Source: a virus
Virus record (IMG/VR): IMGVR_UViG_3300037993_001115
Span: 1-28,876 of that record
Strand: one strand, 5' to 3'
DNA: 28,876 nucleotides
Positions 1 through 7,030 of this stretch are shown here, piece by piece; within the stretch, counting starts at the first letter, position 1, and the number at the start of each line of letters is the position of its first letter. The position numbers and the translations under genes are program-made. Below the pieces are notes generated by a model. It saw only the letters and a list, made by a program, of their open reading frames with translations, did no database searches and was not told where the DNA came from.

Positions 1-53
1 AAACTGAGCGCGGCGTTCGTGAGTCTGCGCGCGCGGTTTGGGAAAGAATGGTT

Positions 54-83
54 TAGGCCGGAATAGGCCGGAACAAGCCGGAA
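54..83. repeat. three 10-bp iteron-like direct repeats
   Basis: Three consecutive 10-base units (TAGGCCGGAA, TAGGCCGGAA, CAAGCCGGAA) sit with exact 10-base spacing, one helical turn, in the gene-free stretch 1-185 beyond the end of the leftward operon. Such phasing suits a protein-binding array, for example a transposase end site or a regulator site, but this is inference. I see no convincing gene elsewhere in 1-185; a 41-codon leftward frame from about 180 has no ribosome-binding site. Confidence 0.45.
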
Positions 84-185
84 CTCAAAGACTTATGCAG
101 CGGCGATGCCTGTCGGGCTGGTTTGGGACGAAAAACGCCCGAGCAGGCGATATTTGAATAGGTTTGTCCCTGATTTTGCATCGCT

Positions 186-692
186 TTAAAGGAGGCTTAA
201 CTGCTCCTTTTGGGACGGTTTATTGGAGGCCTTGGCTGGCTTCACCAGGCGGGCCGCCGCTGCCAGTTCACGAACCGGATCGGGACGCGCCTGGAGAGCC
301 TTGCCAGCGGAAAGCAACGCGTGCTCGGCGAGGGTGCGGATGGACTTCGCAGACTCGTAAATCTCGTCACCATGAACTGCAAAGTGTGACTGGATAATTT
401 TGGCCAACCAGGCGGGTAGATATTTGATGCTGCCGGTGTCGCCGAAGCGGAGAGAGTCCATGAAAACGGACATAAAGATTTCGCGATAGCGGTCGTCCGG
501 GAGCGACACACCTTTTTCAATCAGCCACTTCGCAGGCCATAGCACAACCCACTCAAGCAGGCGGCGATAATCTTTACGAAATTCCACCGCGTGCCCTTCG
601 TAAAATTTACGCGCGATGAAACCCATCAGATCATCAAGCAGCTCCTGGGATGTCTGCTGCTTGCGTTGGAAAATATTTTGTTTTGGGCGCAT
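186..692 (-). CDS. phage early-operon protein of unknown function, 168 aa
   Basis: I do not recognise a family. The protein is mainly helical and soluble, with an aromatic-rich middle (LLEWVVLWPAKWLIEK at about residues 45-60) and a Lys/Ala-rich C-terminus. It has no signal peptide or membrane segment. Its ATG shares one base with the stop of the upstream gene (TGATG junction at 692), so it is the last gene of the leftward early operon inside the window and is probably translated by termination-reinitiation. Position downstream of a Gam-like gene suits an accessory replication or host-takeover function, but nothing in the sequence says which. The long frames read on the opposite strand here are composition shadows. 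Confidence 0.75.
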   Translation of the reverse strand: MRPKQNIFQRKQQTSQELLDDLMGFIARKFYEGHAVEFRKDYRRLLEWVVLWPAKWLIEKGVSLPDDRYREIFMSVFMDSLRFGDTGSIKYLPAWLAKIIQSHFAVHGDEIYESAKSIRTLAEHALLSAGKALQARPDPVRELAAAARLVKPAKASNKPSQKEQLSLL

Positions 693-1189
693 CAGAACGG
701 CATTTCTTCAAGTTCGACTGGTGTAACTTCGGCGGGCACCTCAACTTCGCCGGCGGTGCGGGCGCAGAGCGTGTTGCGCAGATCGGTCAAATCCTTCTCG
801 TTCATATCGTCCAAATCTGCCAGCGAATGCCGCTTGAAGCGGGTGCTGCAAAGCAGACCAACAATCCGATCTTCGGAGAACTTTTCCAGGATGCCGTGGC
901 GTAGGCGGATCAAAGGCTGTTCGGCCTGGCGCATTTGGGCGCCGAAGTTAGTTGGCTGAGTCAGCGCCAGGCAAACCGCTTTGAAATCATCATACATTTT
1001 CAGGTGATCAATTTCTTTGGCCGAGGGGTTGCAGCCAAAAGCGCGGAGGTGGATCATCTCTCGGACCTCAGCCTGCGGCTTGGTCTGAAATTCAGGCAAA
1101 CGATGAACGCGGTTGACCCAATACCAATAAGCCCCATGCTGGTCGTTGGTCATCTTCCAACCGGGCTTGATGTCGTGGCGTCGGCTCAT
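692..1189 (-). CDS. phage early protein, 165 aa, distantly like Mu gp16 in position
   Basis: The start is set by an ATGA overlap with the preceding gene and by a good AGGAGG about nine bases upstream; a longer frame to 1234 exists but lacks this. The N-terminal half is rich in His, Trp and Tyr (HGAYWYWVNRVHRL near residue 20), and the middle contains a helical stretch ending in NPSAKEIDHLK, loosely reminiscent of the DUF1018/Mu gp16 pattern. That similarity is weak and I do not assign it. The C-terminus is acidic and Pro/Val-rich. It is followed with one base overlap by the 168-aa gene. Coding confidence is high, function unknown. Confidence 0.75.
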   Translation of the reverse strand: MSRRHDIKPGWKMTNDQHGAYWYWVNRVHRLPEFQTKPQAEVREMIHLRAFGCNPSAKEIDHLKMYDDFKAVCLALTQPTNFGAQMRQAEQPLIRLRHGILEKFSEDRIVGLLCSTRFKRHSLADLDDMNEKDLTDLRNTLCARTAGEVEVPAEVTPVELEEMPF

Positions 1190-1467
1190 TTGGACATCCT
1201 CCTGACAATTGTTTCTGCTGACGCCATCAGACACTCAATCGCGGTGTCGAGGTAGTCTCCACGTTTCAGGCCTTCGATTCGGATTGTAGCGAAGTGGTCG
1301 TAGCCGGCCTGTCCAAGCTCGCCCTCGGCGCGGACGATGTAGTTACCGATTGGGCCGTTTCCATTTTGCGATGCGGTGCAGTCGTTTTCGATGTCCACTT
1401 TGGCGAGTTGGCGTTTCCGTTTTTCGTCGCCATGCGGTATCAGTTCTACTGTGATTCTGAGTGGCAT
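1186..1467 (-). CDS. small conserved phage protein, 93 aa
   Basis: Begins MPLRITVELIPHGDE, a beta-strand followed by a charged turn, with a later segment GNYIVRAEGELG that looks like a second strand pair, and a helical C-terminus. I recall small proteins with the pattern 'ELIPHGDE...IGNY.V' in many temperate phages, without known function. I chose ATG 1467; an in-frame TTG at 1479 is possible and neither has a clear ribosome-binding site. The stop overlaps the next ATG as ATGA. A hairpin-forming spacer separates it from the Gam-like gene upstream, so it may be the first gene of a separately controlled sub-block. Confidence 0.7.
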   Translation of the reverse strand: MPLRITVELIPHGDEKRKRQLAKVDIENDCTASQNGNGPIGNYIVRAEGELGQAGYDHFATIRIEGLKRGDYLDTAIECLMASAETIVRRMSK

Positions 1468-1520
1468 AATGTCGAACAAATCAGTCCAGCGAAGGGCGGG
1501 TTCGCATCCCAGTTGATTCG

Positions 1521-1549
1521 GAAGTCAGCGGCCCGCCCTCGCTGACTTC
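1521..1549. repeat. perfect 10-bp stem hairpin
   Basis: GAAGTCAGCG and its exact reverse complement CGCTGACTTC flank a 9-base loop in the 114-base gap between the Gam-like gene and the 93-aa gene. There is no T tract on the leftward strand, so a factor-independent terminator is unlikely. An mRNA processing or stability hairpin, or a dispersed palindrome, is more likely. Confidence 0.6.
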
Positions 1550-1581
1550 ACTGTTAGCCGTCAATGCGAACGAGATAATCA

Positions 1582-2103
1582 TTACTTTCCGTTTTCCGAT
1601 GCATCCTTGAGCAGAGCGGTGACGATTTTGTCCACATTTGTGTCGGTCGGGCGGATCACCACCTCGTCGCCGGTGTTGACCACCGTGCATCCGAGTTTCT
1701 TCAGCTCCTCCACCGGCAGATCCGCCAGCATTTTCTTGTCCGGCGTCTCGACGACGTGGATCAGGCCGAGCGCCTCGTCGCCGTAGTTCTTGTGGATCAA
1801 TTCAAGCACCTTGTCGGCGTCGTCGAACTCGATGCCGCCCTTGCCCTTTTGCAGCCCCACCTTCACGCCGTGGAAGACCTGGGTGCGCGGCTGGACGAAC
1901 AAATCCGGATTGCCTTCGATGCCGGCGCGCAGATTGGCTTCGCGTTCGGCGGCGCGGGCCACCAGCTCGCGGATGACGGGCAGCTTCTTGCGCAGGATGG
2001 CGTCCTGCTCGCGTTTGACTTCGGTGACGACTTCAGCCAGTTGGCCGCGGGCGTCGGCGTAGGGTTTGGTGAGACGTTGAATGTCGGGTAGGTTCATGGT
2101 CAT
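1582..2103 (-). CDS. gam: Mu Gam-type host-nuclease inhibitor
   Basis: A 173-aa protein matching the layout of the phage Mu Gam family, which binds DNA ends and protects them from RecBCD-type exonucleases. An N-terminal charged helical hairpin (residues about 10-60) is followed by a short beta part with FHGVKVGLQKGKGGIEF, and then by VIRP-ending strands. The segment ADLPVEELKKLGCTVV with following strand matches how I recall the Gam C-terminal half (LPEEELKxLGxxIV...). It lies downstream of the MuA/MuB-like genes, as Gam does in Mu. ATG 2103 and ATG 2097 are both possible starts. I am confident of the family by pattern, less so of biochemical activity. Confidence 0.75.
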   Translation of the reverse strand: MTMNLPDIQRLTKPYADARGQLAEVVTEVKREQDAILRKKLPVIRELVARAAEREANLRAGIEGNPDLFVQPRTQVFHGVKVGLQKGKGGIEFDDADKVLELIHKNYGDEALGLIHVVETPDKKMLADLPVEELKKLGCTVVNTGDEVVIRPTDTNVDKIVTALLKDASENGK

Positions 2104-2120
2104 ATATTTTGGTTGGTTCC

Positions 2121-2144
2121 GCGTAAAAGGCTTCGCCTCACGCG
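2121..2144. repeat. dispersed palindrome, family B copy 1
   Basis: Core GCGTAAAAGGCTTCGCCT followed by CACGCG: imperfect inverted repeat with GCGT(A)/(A)CGC ends and AGGC/GCCT inside. Overlaps the 3' end of the 131-aa gene. Related copies occur at 3698, 7176 and 7716. Confidence 0.8.
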
Positions 2145-2533
2145 GCAGTTAACTCCAGTTGTTTGGTTTGAAAAGGCACGCGGTTGCGGCGCAGGAATTC
2201 CTCCGCCGCCAGCCGCGAACAAAGTTGATGAACGTTCACCCAACGCGACCGGCTCTCGGGCCGTTCAGATTTCACCCGCTCCTGGTAAAAGGTTCCTTTG
2301 GAGACAATCCCAGCCGGTTCAATGACGTGCGCATTCTTGAGCAGCTCAACGACGCTGCCGGCGATGCCCTGGCCATCGCCGCGATCCGTGTCTGGCACGA
2401 TGTCCGTGGTGAACTTAAACGTGCCCCGGTCGCGCAGATCGAGGGCATGGCGCACGAGCGACACGGCGAACGTGAGCATCTCATCGTTTTTCCAAACGAC
2501 CTGCTGATCCACGGCTGGGGCTGGGGCGGGCAT
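2138..2533 (-). CDS. phage early protein, 131 aa, winged-helix-like
   Basis: Follows the MuB-like ATPase after only three bases. The middle (DGQGIAGSVVELLKNAHVIE, then strands, then SRWVNVHQLCSRLAAEEFLRR) has the rhythm of a winged helix: a helix ending in a hydrophobic LL pair, a beta wing, and a recognition-like Arg-rich stretch. No family is recognised with certainty, so DNA binding is inference. The last three codons are provided by a dispersed palindrome, so the original stop may have been displaced. Confidence 0.65.
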   Translation of the reverse strand: MPAPAPAVDQQVVWKNDEMLTFAVSLVRHALDLRDRGTFKFTTDIVPDTDRGDGQGIAGSVVELLKNAHVIEPAGIVSKGTFYQERVKSERPESRSRWVNVHQLCSRLAAEEFLRRNRVPFQTKQLELTAA

Positions 2534-2536
2534 GAG

Positions 2537-3667
2537 TTAAATCCACTCACTTTCGGCGACGGCCTGTTTCTCGATGCGCAGGTGCGCATCAATGAAATGT
2601 TGCCAGCCGATCTTGCCGTCCTGCTTGTTCGCCAGCTTGCGCGCGTAGCGCAGCCGCTCCGTAATGGCCTTGAGTCCCTGTTCTTTGGCGAGCTGCCTCA
2701 AAACGTCGTAAGGCTTTTCCGCGACGCCCCGAACGGTAATTTCCAGATACTTGTCCGGGAAACCCATCTTGCTGTGCGCCAGTATCGCCTCCAGATCGGC
2801 CTTCGTGGGCATGGCCGGCAGCGCGACCTTGTGGACGCCGCGGCGCCAGATCTGGACCAGCTCGTCCTGGCTGGCGTTTTTCAGATTGGCCAGGTTCGTC
2901 CACGACAGCACCATGCCGCAGCGGCAATAGTCGTGAATGCGCCGGATGACCTCCACGCAAGCGAAGAAACTGTTCAGCCGGTAGGTGTGACGCAGCAGGT
3001 GCATTTCATCCACCACGAGCACTGTGTTGGGCGAGAGGGCGTGCTTGACGCGGTCAATCAGCGCGGCCGTATTGCTGCGCTCGGCGCTCCCCACGCGGCA
3101 GGCTTCGGCAATGGTTCGAATCATCCCGCCCAGGCCGCTCGCGGCCTCCAGCTCGGCCATGAACGTGCGCCCGTGATTTTCATTGGCCGTCACGTGGCGC
3201 AGCGCCCACGTTTTGCCAATCTGCGATGGCCCGGACAAAATGACCGGCGTCTGCGATTCACGCGCCAACTCCACGGCCGTGTAAATCTTGCGGGCAGTGG
3301 GCGTCATCACAAACTGCGTCTCGCCGGCGCTGAACCGCTTGGCCTCCAGCGCGAGAAACTCGCGCAACGTTTTCATGAATTCCGGCGATGGCCCCTTGAG
3401 CGACTTGTCCGGATTCCGATACTTGCCGGTGAGCAACTGGTAGAGCAACTCAGTCGAGCAGCGCAGCCGGCGCGCGGCCTCATCGCGCCGCATGGGATGC
3501 TGCGGATCGGTGCACCAGCGGAACAAGGCAATCACCCCCTCCTGCTCGTCCGGTTTGAAATGCGCGATATCCTCGCGGATCTTGTCCAGGCTGAAATTCC
3601 AACTGGCCCGGACCGTGTCGCTGGCGACGCGCTCCAGCGCCGTCGTTTCCTCCGATTTATCTGCCAT
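2537..3667 (-). CDS. MuB-type AAA+ ATPase, transposition target-selection protein
   Basis: A 376-aa protein with an N-terminal helix-turn-helix (residues about 60-85, DEAARRLRCSTELLYQLLTG), as in MuB, followed by a P-loop ATPase: Walker A GPSQIGKT at 146-153 and Walker B VLVVDE at 216-221. In Mu, the B ATPase forms filaments on target DNA and delivers the target to the MuA transpososome. Gene order A then B in one operon matches Mu. The 3667-3729 gap to the transposase gene carries a dispersed palindrome. The ATPase motifs and neighbour make the assignment strong; AAA_22-type ATPases of Tn7-like elements are the alternative, but the surrounding phage genes argue against that. Confidence 0.88.
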   Translation of the reverse strand: MADKSEETTALERVASDTVRASWNFSLDKIREDIAHFKPDEQEGVIALFRWCTDPQHPMRRDEAARRLRCSTELLYQLLTGKYRNPDKSLKGPSPEFMKTLREFLALEAKRFSAGETQFVMTPTARKIYTAVELARESQTPVILSGPSQIGKTWALRHVTANENHGRTFMAELEAASGLGGMIRTIAEACRVGSAERSNTAALIDRVKHALSPNTVLVVDEMHLLRHTYRLNSFFACVEVIRRIHDYCRCGMVLSWTNLANLKNASQDELVQIWRRGVHKVALPAMPTKADLEAILAHSKMGFPDKYLEITVRGVAEKPYDVLRQLAKEQGLKAITERLRYARKLANKQDGKIGWQHFIDAHLRIEKQAVAESEWI

Positions 3668-3697
3668 ATTGTTCCTCTCGTTTTTTGTTTTGTTTAG

Positions 3698-3726
3698 CCG
3701 CGTGACGGCGAAGCCGTTTTACGCGG
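3698..3726. repeat. dispersed palindrome, family B copy 2
   Basis: CGCGTGACGGCGAAGCCG followed by TTTTACGCG, in inverse orientation to copy 1. Occupies the gap between the MuA-like and MuB-like genes, only two bases past the MuA-like stop. Confidence 0.75.
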
Positions 3727-3728
3727 GT

Positions 3729-5699
3729 TTAAAGCAGCGCCTCGGCGCTGAAATCATCCTCGTTCGGTGTCCCGGCTTTAGCCGGTTCCTGCTCCGCCAA
3801 TTCCGCGGCGTCGCCGTCGTAATTGCGCACGGCGCGCTGGTGCTTCTTTTCCTCCGGCGTCTGGCCAAGCACGCCGGCGTTGTGGTCCAATCTGGCCATC
3901 TCGTCGCGCACGGTCTGCGCGTGACGGGCAATCAACGGCTTCTGCAGTTCGGCTATCCGGTGCGCCCGATGGCCGAATTGCCGGCGCAGGGCGTCGGGAT
4001 CGTTGCGGTCCACGCGCACGACGCGCGGGGCCATGCCCAGGCAACGCTTGCGCGCGTCGCAAACAAAAAGCTGGTTGAGATCGAACGGGTTTACGAAACA
4101 GGTGTATTTGCCGTCCGGCAATTGCTCCTCACGCCCTTCCGGCGTGATGACGGCGCTTTCATAGAGCAGCGGCTCCGGCGCCAGTTCGTGGTCGGAAAAT
4201 TCGTTGAAGTAAGCGCCCCTCACCGTCATGTCCTCGCGCGCGCAATCATCGCCGAGCAGCTCGCAGACGGCGAACGGCGGAATCTTGACCAGGTTGCGGC
4301 CGTCACGCGCGCGCACCTCGGCGGGCGAGAGCTTGCGCTGGCGGATAAAGCGCGGATCGGCCTGGGCCGTCTGCAGCAGCAGCTCGCGCGACACCATCGG
4401 CAGTTCGGAAACCTCGCCGTCCGTCAGCCAGTCGCCGGCCGTGGGCGACATGCGATATTCCACCGCCACGTTCCCGGCGGCGTGCCAGCCCTCCAGGTCG
4501 TGCCAATCGCGCGCGTTAATCACCGCGTAAACGTCCATTAACAGCGGCAAAAAATCGGCGTGATAATCGAGCAAGTTGAGTTTCAACTGGCGCGCGCGCA
4601 GCGGATTCCTGGCGGCGAGCACCGCCATCGCCTTCAGCTCATCCGCGCACTGGACGAGCTGCCCGTGCGTGTATTCGGGGCGGCTCTCCACGTCTTTGCC
4701 CGTCTGCGCCGGCAACATGGCCAGTTCGTTGTGCTTGAGGTTGCGAATGCTTTCCAACGCCGCCTTGAAGCGCGGGTTGCCCTTGCCCTGCCCGCGCCAG
4801 CCGATCACCGCCTGCTCCTCGCCCGTGATGCCGCTCTCGCGCACGACGATTTTCCCGCCGCTGCGGTCGAACAAAATCTTTTTCATGCGGTCGCTGATGG
4901 CTGCCGTGCCGTGCTCGGCCAGGATTTCAGTGCCACGTTCCGAATAGCCCTCGTGATAAAACACGCTGGCCGTGATCAGGCGTGCGAACTTTTCCTTGAG
5001 ATTGTCGAACGTGCCGTCGTCGCGCCGGAACCGCGGCTTGCAACCGAAGGTGATGAGGTAGCCGCTGAACACGTCCATGCAGTCCAGCTCGAGCACGCGC
5101 ACGATCTGGCGGCCGAACACGACAAAGTTATCGTGCCACATGTCGTCAATCATCAGGTGGCTGCCATACCAGAGACCGGCGCGCGTTGAGAAAATCTTCG
5201 GGCCGAACTTTGCCACGGCCATGCCCAGGCCGTTGCGCATGGCCGTGGTGGCAAAAGCGTCGCGGATTTTCTTCTGAATGTTGTCGTAGCCGGCGCCGGG
5301 CGGCGGACAATGGCGCGGCAGAGAGTTGTCCAGGCCGGGGATGGTGGCGCCGTCACGCCATTGTTTTAAAAACGCCCGATGCGCCGGGCGCGTCTTGCGC
5401 TGGTTTTTCTCGGCCAACGCCTTGAACCATTGCACAAACTCCGGCGTCAGCGCCGTGTCCGTGTCCGGCACCTTGGCGCGGTTCACCAGCGCCCGCAATT
5501 CTCCCCCGGCATTGATCCAGGCGTAATACTTCCGCTGCGCGGTCTTCACGCTCACCCCGAACCGGCGGGCAATTTCGCGGAGACTCTTTTGGATTGGCCG
5601 GGTCACCTCCTGCAAAGCGTCGCGCCAGGCTTCCGCCTCCTCGCGCACATCCTTCGGCAGTGATCCCAGAAAATGATTGTCGGTGGTGGTGAGTTGCAT
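3729..5699 (-). CDS. MuA-type DDE transposase/integrase
   Basis: A 656-aa protein the size of MuA (663 aa). An N-terminal DNA-binding part has a helix-turn-helix (residues about 38-60, KSLREIARRFGVSVKTAQRK). The RNase H-fold core follows, with acidic residues at MIDDMWHD (185-189), AEHGTAAIS (E262) and ALESIRNLKHN (E316). A later beta-rich domain (about 480-590) matches the MuA C-terminal barrel. The reaction expected is phage end cleavage and strand transfer for transpositional replication. Oddly, the second catalytic carboxylate appears to be Glu (E262), where MuA has Asp. The extreme C-terminus EPAKAGTPNEDD is encoded by a dispersed palindrome. Its ATG follows the 236-aa gene stop by one base. 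Confidence 0.93.
   Translation of the reverse strand: MQLTTTDNHFLGSLPKDVREEAEAWRDALQEVTRPIQKSLREIARRFGVSVKTAQRKYYAWINAGGELRALVNRAKVPDTDTALTPEFVQWFKALAEKNQRKTRPAHRAFLKQWRDGATIPGLDNSLPRHCPPPGAGYDNIQKKIRDAFATTAMRNGLGMAVAKFGPKIFSTRAGLWYGSHLMIDDMWHDNFVVFGRQIVRVLELDCMDVFSGYLITFGCKPRFRRDDGTFDNLKEKFARLITASVFYHEGYSERGTEILAEHGTAAISDRMKKILFDRSGGKIVVRESGITGEEQAVIGWRGQGKGNPRFKAALESIRNLKHNELAMLPAQTGKDVESRPEYTHGQLVQCADELKAMAVLAARNPLRARQLKLNLLDYHADFLPLLMDVYAVINARDWHDLEGWHAAGNVAVEYRMSPTAGDWLTDGEVSELPMVSRELLLQTAQADPRFIRQRKLSPAEVRARDGRNLVKIPPFAVCELLGDDCAREDMTVRGAYFNEFSDHELAPEPLLYESAVITPEGREEQLPDGKYTCFVNPFDLNQLFVCDARKRCLGMAPRVVRVDRNDPDALRRQFGHRAHRIAELQKPLIARHAQTVRDEMARLDHNAGVLGQTPEEKKHQRAVRNYDGDAAELAEQEPAKAGTPNEDDFSAEALL
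3761..3789. repeat. dispersed palindrome, family D copy 1 (in MuA-like gene)
   Basis: Core GTTCGGTGTCCCGGCTTTAG then CCGGTTC. Inverted arms CCGGCT/AGCCGG enclose TT. Read leftward it encodes AKAGTPNE at the C-terminus of the transposase; family D copies recur at 18226 and 24172. Confidence 0.8.
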
Positions 5700-5700
5700 A

Positions 5701-6411
5701 TTAAACCTTGAGCGGTGATTCCTGGGCGATGAGCGAGACGATTTCCGCGACCACGGCGCCGCGCTTCGCCTTCGGGGTTTTGATGAACTTGTGGCGCAGC
5801 TTCAGCCCGAACTCCAAAACCGAAATCTGCGCGTTAATTTCCAGGTCGCTGTTCTCCGCCGTCAGAAAGAAATCCTTGTTCGAGGCCGCCACCGCCATGC
5901 CCAGGCGCCCGGAATTTTCCAGCGCCTGCTCCCTGGCCTTGGCGCATTCCTCGGCGGTGGTGAGTTTGCGGGCCTTCCCCGGCGCGCAGCCCGGCTTGAG
6001 CGGGTTGCCATCCGCATCCACGTTCTTGAACTCCAGGAAAAGCTGCGATTGCGTCTTCCCTTCAATGATTTTTAGAAGGCTGTCCGGTAAATCCCCGCAA
6101 TGGGCAAATTGGTGAAAATCACCAATTTGGAATTTCCCCTTTTCGCAAACATCACGAGCCAGCCGCATGTAAACATTAGCCTCGTGCCAGACGATCTCCG
6201 GTATGTTCTTTTTGAGCGTTGGCCCAAACGCTCCATGTGGGATGCTGCCGTCCTCTTTGCCGCGTTGCTTGATGTAGTTCAGGTAAATTCCGAGCCAGAC
6301 GGCTTTCTTCGTCGAGTTCAAAAAATTCGAGTGTATTTTCTCGAAGTTAGCCTTGAGCAAATCAAAAGCCTCGGCGTGCCACGCGGGTGGCAATTTTTGA
6401 AGTTTTGTCAT
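5701..6411 (-). CDS. DUF3102-like phage protein, 236 aa
   Basis: The segment AVWLGIYLNYIKQRGKEDG, then PHGAFGPTLKKNIPEI and VYMRLARDV (residues about 38-90), resembles the DUF3102 pattern ('G..L...K..l.HG.F..wl......s..ta..YM.lA') seen in phage and plasmid proteins related to ParB-type helix-turn-helix regions. The C-terminal half is helical with GKARKLTTAEECAKAREQ. It sits immediately upstream of the transposase gene (one-base gap), and its ATG overlaps the stop of the 99-aa gene as ATGA. A role in DNA binding before or during transposition is inference from place and fold. Exact family call is by memory of the pattern. Confidence 0.7.
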   Translation of the reverse strand: MTKLQKLPPAWHAEAFDLLKANFEKIHSNFLNSTKKAVWLGIYLNYIKQRGKEDGSIPHGAFGPTLKKNIPEIVWHEANVYMRLARDVCEKGKFQIGDFHQFAHCGDLPDSLLKIIEGKTQSQLFLEFKNVDADGNPLKPGCAPGKARKLTTAEECAKAREQALENSGRLGMAVAASNKDFFLTAENSDLEINAQISVLEFGLKLRHKFIKTPKAKRGAVVAEIVSLIAQESPLKV

Positions 6412-6707
6412 AATGGCAGCGAGGGGATTTTTGCTTTGGCACGAGCGATTGACTCTTCAATCATCTGGGGGGTTAGTCCGCAGCGATAAACAAACTGATG
6501 CCAGTCGTCTTCATCGAGCAGTAATTTTGCCGCATACAAAAAACCATCTTGCAGGCCGAACAGTTCGCGGGCCTCCCTGCCCAGAGTTTCGGATTCTTCC
6601 GAATGAATATCCATCCCCTCGTCACACCGTTTTTGGGCTTGGATCAGTTTCGCGCCGACGACGAATGCGATTGCGTGGATGTCTTTAGCTAATTGTTCGG
6701 TGTTCAT
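6408..6707 (-). CDS. small helical phage protein, 99 aa
   Basis: All-helical and acidic, containing two likely helices (residues 4-30 and 40-68) and a C-terminal GLTPQMIEESIARAKAKI. No membrane segment. Both ends use ATGA overlaps (6707 with the upstream membrane-protein gene and 6411 with the DUF3102-like gene). I do not recognise the family. Base use and coupling make it a real gene. Confidence 0.72.
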   Translation of the reverse strand: MNTEQLAKDIHAIAFVVGAKLIQAQKRCDEGMDIHSEESETLGREARELFGLQDGFLYAAKLLLDEDDWHQFVYRCGLTPQMIEESIARAKAKIPSLPL

Positions 6708-7030
6708 GGGGCAAAGGAGAAAATAGAAATTAAAACCACCACGATCCCGACGAGCGCGGCGCCGGCGGCCAGGCCGAGCAGGAAAATGTTTTGCAGCGTC
6801 GGCGGAAACTTCGAGTGGCGGTAAATAAATTGTTGAGAGTTCATAGTTGAGGGTTGAGGGTTAAATTCCGGGGGAGGGAATTGGAACGGACCGCCTGTGA
6901 TTTTGTGCAGACGGCCCGTTATGAGTATGATAGCAGTCTTGTTTTTGTAGGCGGCCTTGCGTCCGGTTTTCCTCACGTGGCATAGACCTCCTGGTCTGTG
7001 TTTGTGTTTCCCGGCCATTGGCCGCGCCAT
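6704..7030 (-). CDS. basic protein with C-terminal membrane helix, 108 aa
   Basis: The start at 7030 is fixed by a strong GGAGGT five bases upstream (CGGAGGTGCAACATG). Residues 1-60 are basic (KTGRKAAYKNKTAIILITGR), with the stretch HRPGGLCHV supplied by a family A palindrome. A Pro-rich linker is supplied partly by a CTCAACC simple repeat. The C-terminus is a single membrane helix (IFLLGLAAGAALVGIVVVLI, about residues 82-101). An internal ATG at 6844 would give a 46-aa membrane protein alone, so this may be a repeat-mediated fusion of two genes. It overlaps the tail of the 284-aa frame, which looks non-coding there. Confidence 0.55.
   Translation of the reverse strand: MARPMAGKHKHRPGGLCHVRKTGRKAAYKNKTAIILITGRLHKITGGPFQFPPPEFNPQPSTMNSQQFIYRHSKFPPTLQNIFLLGLAAGAALVGIVVVLISIFSFAP

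Noticed and set aside
1-185. Phage attachment end at the window start
   Set aside because: No host gene, target duplication or MuA-type site pair could be shown, so only the iterons are reported.
1521-1549. Factor-independent terminator for the Gam-like gene
   Set aside because: The stem is strong but no T tract follows on the leftward strand.
2159-3697. 512-codon rightward open frame
   Set aside because: Antisense to the MuB-like ATPase and its neighbour, which have clear motifs. High GC gives long stop-free antisense frames; its product is His/Arg/Ala-rich without motifs.
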